Below the pieces are notes generated by a model, which searched no databases, was not told the origin of the DNA, and saw nothing but the letters and a program-made list of their open reading frames with translations. From positions 1 through 22,133 of the forward strand of contig VERK01000013.1 in the NCBI GenBank assembly GCA_018882725.1: 22,133 bases of DNA, read 5' to 3'. The translations under genes were made by a program, and so were the position numbers. How positions within the stretch are numbered: the stretch's first letter is position 1; each line of letters begins with the position of its first letter. Shown here piece by piece: positions 20,630-22,133 of this stretch. This stretch comes from Actinomycetota bacterium. GTDB lineage: Bacteria > Actinomycetota > Acidimicrobiia > Acidimicrobiales > Ilumatobacteraceae.

Positions 20630-21488
20630 GGGCAGAACCGATCGCACGCGCGATGTTCGACGGCGCGGAGGGATGCATGGCCAAGAACAGACTCGGCTCG
20701 GTCAGTTCGAGTTCGACGATCACCGGACCGTCATCGGTGGGCAACAAGTCGATGCGCGCATACAACAACGTTCCGAACCGTTGATCGAGCCAGGCCAACG
20801 CGCGCTCACCCAACGCCAACTCGGCCACTGACGGCTCGCGGGGGTCGATACGTTCGCGCGCGAACAGATCACCGGCCACATCCTTGGGGGCCGAGAGCAA
20901 CGGACCCTTGGCGAACGCGTGGCTGAACGCGCCGCCCATGAACACCAATCCGGTCTCGTCGTCGGAGTCGACCCGCGACAGATAGGGCTGAACCATCACA
21001 CTGCGTCCCGAACCGAGGAGGCCACGCACGTGCCGAATCGCCGACGCCGACTCGTCGTGTCGTTCGGTGTCGTTACTGCCCGCGCTCACGCACGGCTTCA
21101 CGACCACGTGTCCCGACTCGAGAAGCGTCTCGACACGCGACATCCACTCATCACCCGAGGACGGCTCGACGAACACGGTGGGAACGATGGGCAATCCAGC
21201 CGCCTCGGCCTCGAGCAGGTAGTGCTTGTCGGTGTTCCAGCGCAACACGGCAGCCGAGTTGGCCAACACACTCAGACGATCGACGCGATCGATCCAGGCG
21301 TGAAAGTCGTCGAGGCGCCGGTGGTAGTCCCATGTCGAGCGGACCACAGTCAGCGCGCACGATGCCCACGTGGCGTCGTCGAGATCGTCGTCCCATGCGA
21401 GTTCGCGCCACGCGATGTCGGCGTCGTCGAGCGCTGCTTTCAGCAACGGCATGTCGTCGTCGATTCCCCACGCCGCGCGTGAGGTCAC
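20616..21488 (-). CDS. ATP-grasp domain protein
   Basis: A 290-residue cytoplasmic protein of the ATP-grasp superfamily, closest in pattern to the DcsG/RimK-like ligases. Seen: R-S-T-W-D-Y-H near residue 50, N-T-D-K-H-Y-L-L (the ATP-binding start), V-V-K-P-C-V-S-A-G-S (Lys binding phosphates), V-Q-P-Y-L, L-V-F-M-G-G-A-F-S-H-A, A-R-I-D-L-L and V-I-V-E-L-E-L-T-E-P-S-L-F (metal-binding Glu pair). Such enzymes form amide or cyclic bonds through acyl-phosphates; the substrate here is unknown. GTG 21488 is chosen; the codon before it, TTG 21491, is an alternative. The start lies only 7 nt from the base of the groEL terminator hairpin, and no clear ribosome-binding site or -10 is visible. Confidence 0.82.
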   Translation of the reverse strand: MTSRAAWGIDDDMPLLKAALDDADIAWRELAWDDDLDDATWASCALTVVRSTWDYHRRLDDFHAWIDRVDRLSVLANSAAVLRWNTDKHYLLEAEAAGLPIVPTVFVEPSSGDEWMSRVETLLESGHVVVKPCVSAGSNDTERHDESASAIRHVRGLLGSGRSVMVQPYLSRVDSDDETGLVFMGGAFSHAFAKGPLLSAPKDVAGDLFARERIDPREPSVAELALGERALAWLDQRFGTLLYARIDLLPTDDGPVIVELELTEPSLFLAMHPSAPSNIARAIGSALSAR

Positions 21489-21495
21489 CAATGCA

Positions 21496-21525
21496 ACAGG
21501 ACCCCGGGTCGCCCCGGGGTCCTGT
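21496..21525 (-). terminator. Strong hairpin terminator after groEL
   Basis: Two 13-base arms (21496-21508 and 21513-21525) are perfectly complementary around a TCGC loop. The arms are GC-rich (core GACCCCGGG / CCCGGGGTC). It lies 25 nt past the groEL stop on the minus strand. A short T-rich stretch (TGTTGCATT) follows in that direction, not a full T-tract. It is the strongest hairpin I saw in the window. Confidence 0.75.
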
Positions 21526-21550
21526 CGTGAACTGCTGTGAGTGGAGAGAA

Positions 21551-22133
21551 TCAGAAGTCTTCCATGCCGCCACCGGGCATAGCCGGGGCGTCCTTCTCGG
21601 GCTTGTCGGCCACCACGGCTTCGGTGGTGAGGAACAGCGCAGCGATGGATGCGGCGTTCTGCAGAGCCGAACGCGTCACCTTGGCGGCGTCGATCACACC
21701 GAGCTTCACGAGATCGGTGTACTCGCCGGTGGCTGCATTGAGGCCCTCGGCACCCTTCAGGTTGCGTACCTTCTCGACGACGACGCCACCCTCGAGACCG
21801 GCGTTCTCGGCGATCTGCTTGAGCGGAGCCTCGAGTGACTTGGCGACCAAGCGAGCACCGGTTGCCTCGTCACCGCTGAGCTTCTCGACCGCGGCGAGAA
21901 CCGCGGCCTGCGAACGGAGCAACGCGACTCCGCCACCGGGCACGACACCTTCTTCGATGGCTGCCTTGGTGGTGCTCACCGCGTCTTCGATGCGGTGCTT
22001 CTTCTCCTTGAGTTCGACTTCGGTGGCGGCTCCGACCTTCAGCACGGCCACGCCACCCGACAACTTGGCCAGACGCTCCTGGAGCTTCTCGCGGTCGTAG
22101 TCGGAATCGGTGTTGTCGATCTCGGTCTTGATC
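21551..22133 (-). CDS. groEL: Chaperonin GroEL (Hsp60), C-terminal fragment
   Basis: The last 193 codons of a GroEL, open at the right edge. The sequence runs from the D-R-E-K-L-Q-E-R-L-A-K-L-S-G-G-V-A-V-L-K-V-G-A block (intermediate domain) through V-E-L-K-E-K-K-H-R-I-E-D-A, G-V-V-P-G-G-G-V-A-L-L, to L-T-T-E-A-V-V-A-D-K-P and an end G-G-G-M-E-D-F. This is the second part of the equatorial domain with the conserved nucleotide-site P-G-G-G. The C-terminal tail is short and lacks a Gly-Gly-Met repeat array, as in many actinobacterial GroELs. It is followed by a strong hairpin terminator, consistent with high expression. Confidence 0.96.
   Translation of the reverse strand, partial: IKTEIDNTDSDYDREKLQERLAKLSGGVAVLKVGAATEVELKEKKHRIEDAVSTTKAAIEEGVVPGGGVALLRSQAAVLAAVEKLSGDEATGARLVAKSLEAPLKQIAENAGLEGGVVVEKVRNLKGAEGLNAATGEYTDLVKLGVIDAAKVTRSALQNAASIAALFLTTEAVVADKPEKDAPAMPGGGMEDF

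Overview
The window looks like a piece of a high-GC actinobacterial chromosome, most likely of the Acidimicrobiia/Ilumatobacter type. This rests on gene content (an SCO6745-family protein, a PAC2-family protein, a stand-alone glnD, a GroEL ending in GGGMEDF without a GGM-repeat tail), strong G/C third-position bias, and many genes whose start codon sits 6-7 nt after a TA-N-N-N-T hexamer, the signature of leaderless mRNAs. The taxonomic call is an inference. There is no rRNA, tRNA, CRISPR array, insertion sequence or prophage, and no gene-free stretch over 300 bases. Both ends are GATC, so this may be a cloned Sau3AI/MboI insert.

Layout. 1-1640: the tail of a LigB/DODA-type dioxygenase, then a coupled minus-strand pair (AA_synth-family protein and 3-hydroxyisobutyrate-dehydrogenase-like reductase). 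1744-4292 (+): SelO protein AMPylase, an exported helical protein and a tiny lipoprotein. 4319-5505 (-): GNAT acetyltransferase and an exported polysaccharide deacetylase. 5558-8555 (+): SCO6745-family protein, a thioredoxin-fold protein whose catalytic Cys codon is an in-frame TGA, and a PAC2-family protein with an acidic tail. 8569-17135 (-): a long co-directional run read as alaX-like, Rieske oxygenase, Rieske ferredoxin, homospermidine synthase, a small unknown protein, lipoprotein esterase, glnD and NUDIX hydrolase. 17206-18528 (+): a lipoprotein substrate-binding protein. 18542-19339 (-): fdhD, divergent from a membrane-anchored protein (19364-20629, +) with -10 hexamers that share two bases. 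20616-22133 (-): an ATP-grasp protein downstream of a strong terminator and the 3' end of groEL.

The standout is 6487-7566. An ORF of 114 codons ends in TGA exactly where a thioredoxin-like WAxxCGC motif would have its first Cys. The same frame then runs on for 244 sense codons carrying the rest of the redoxin fold, and a perfect 7-bp stem with a 5-nt G-rich loop starts 13 nt after the TGA, as expected of a bacterial SECIS element. I read it as a 359-residue selenoprotein with a Sec-Gly-Cys centre. None of the Sec machinery (selA, selB, selC, selD) is in the window; FdhD, which matures formate dehydrogenases that are often selenoenzymes, gives only weak support.

A second unit worth attention is the Rieske oxygenase / Rieske ferredoxin / homospermidine synthase / small unknown protein series (16355 down to 12696), tightly packed behind one leaderless promoter. 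It could be an undescribed polyamine- or amine-tailoring pathway, but the link is inferred from gene order only.
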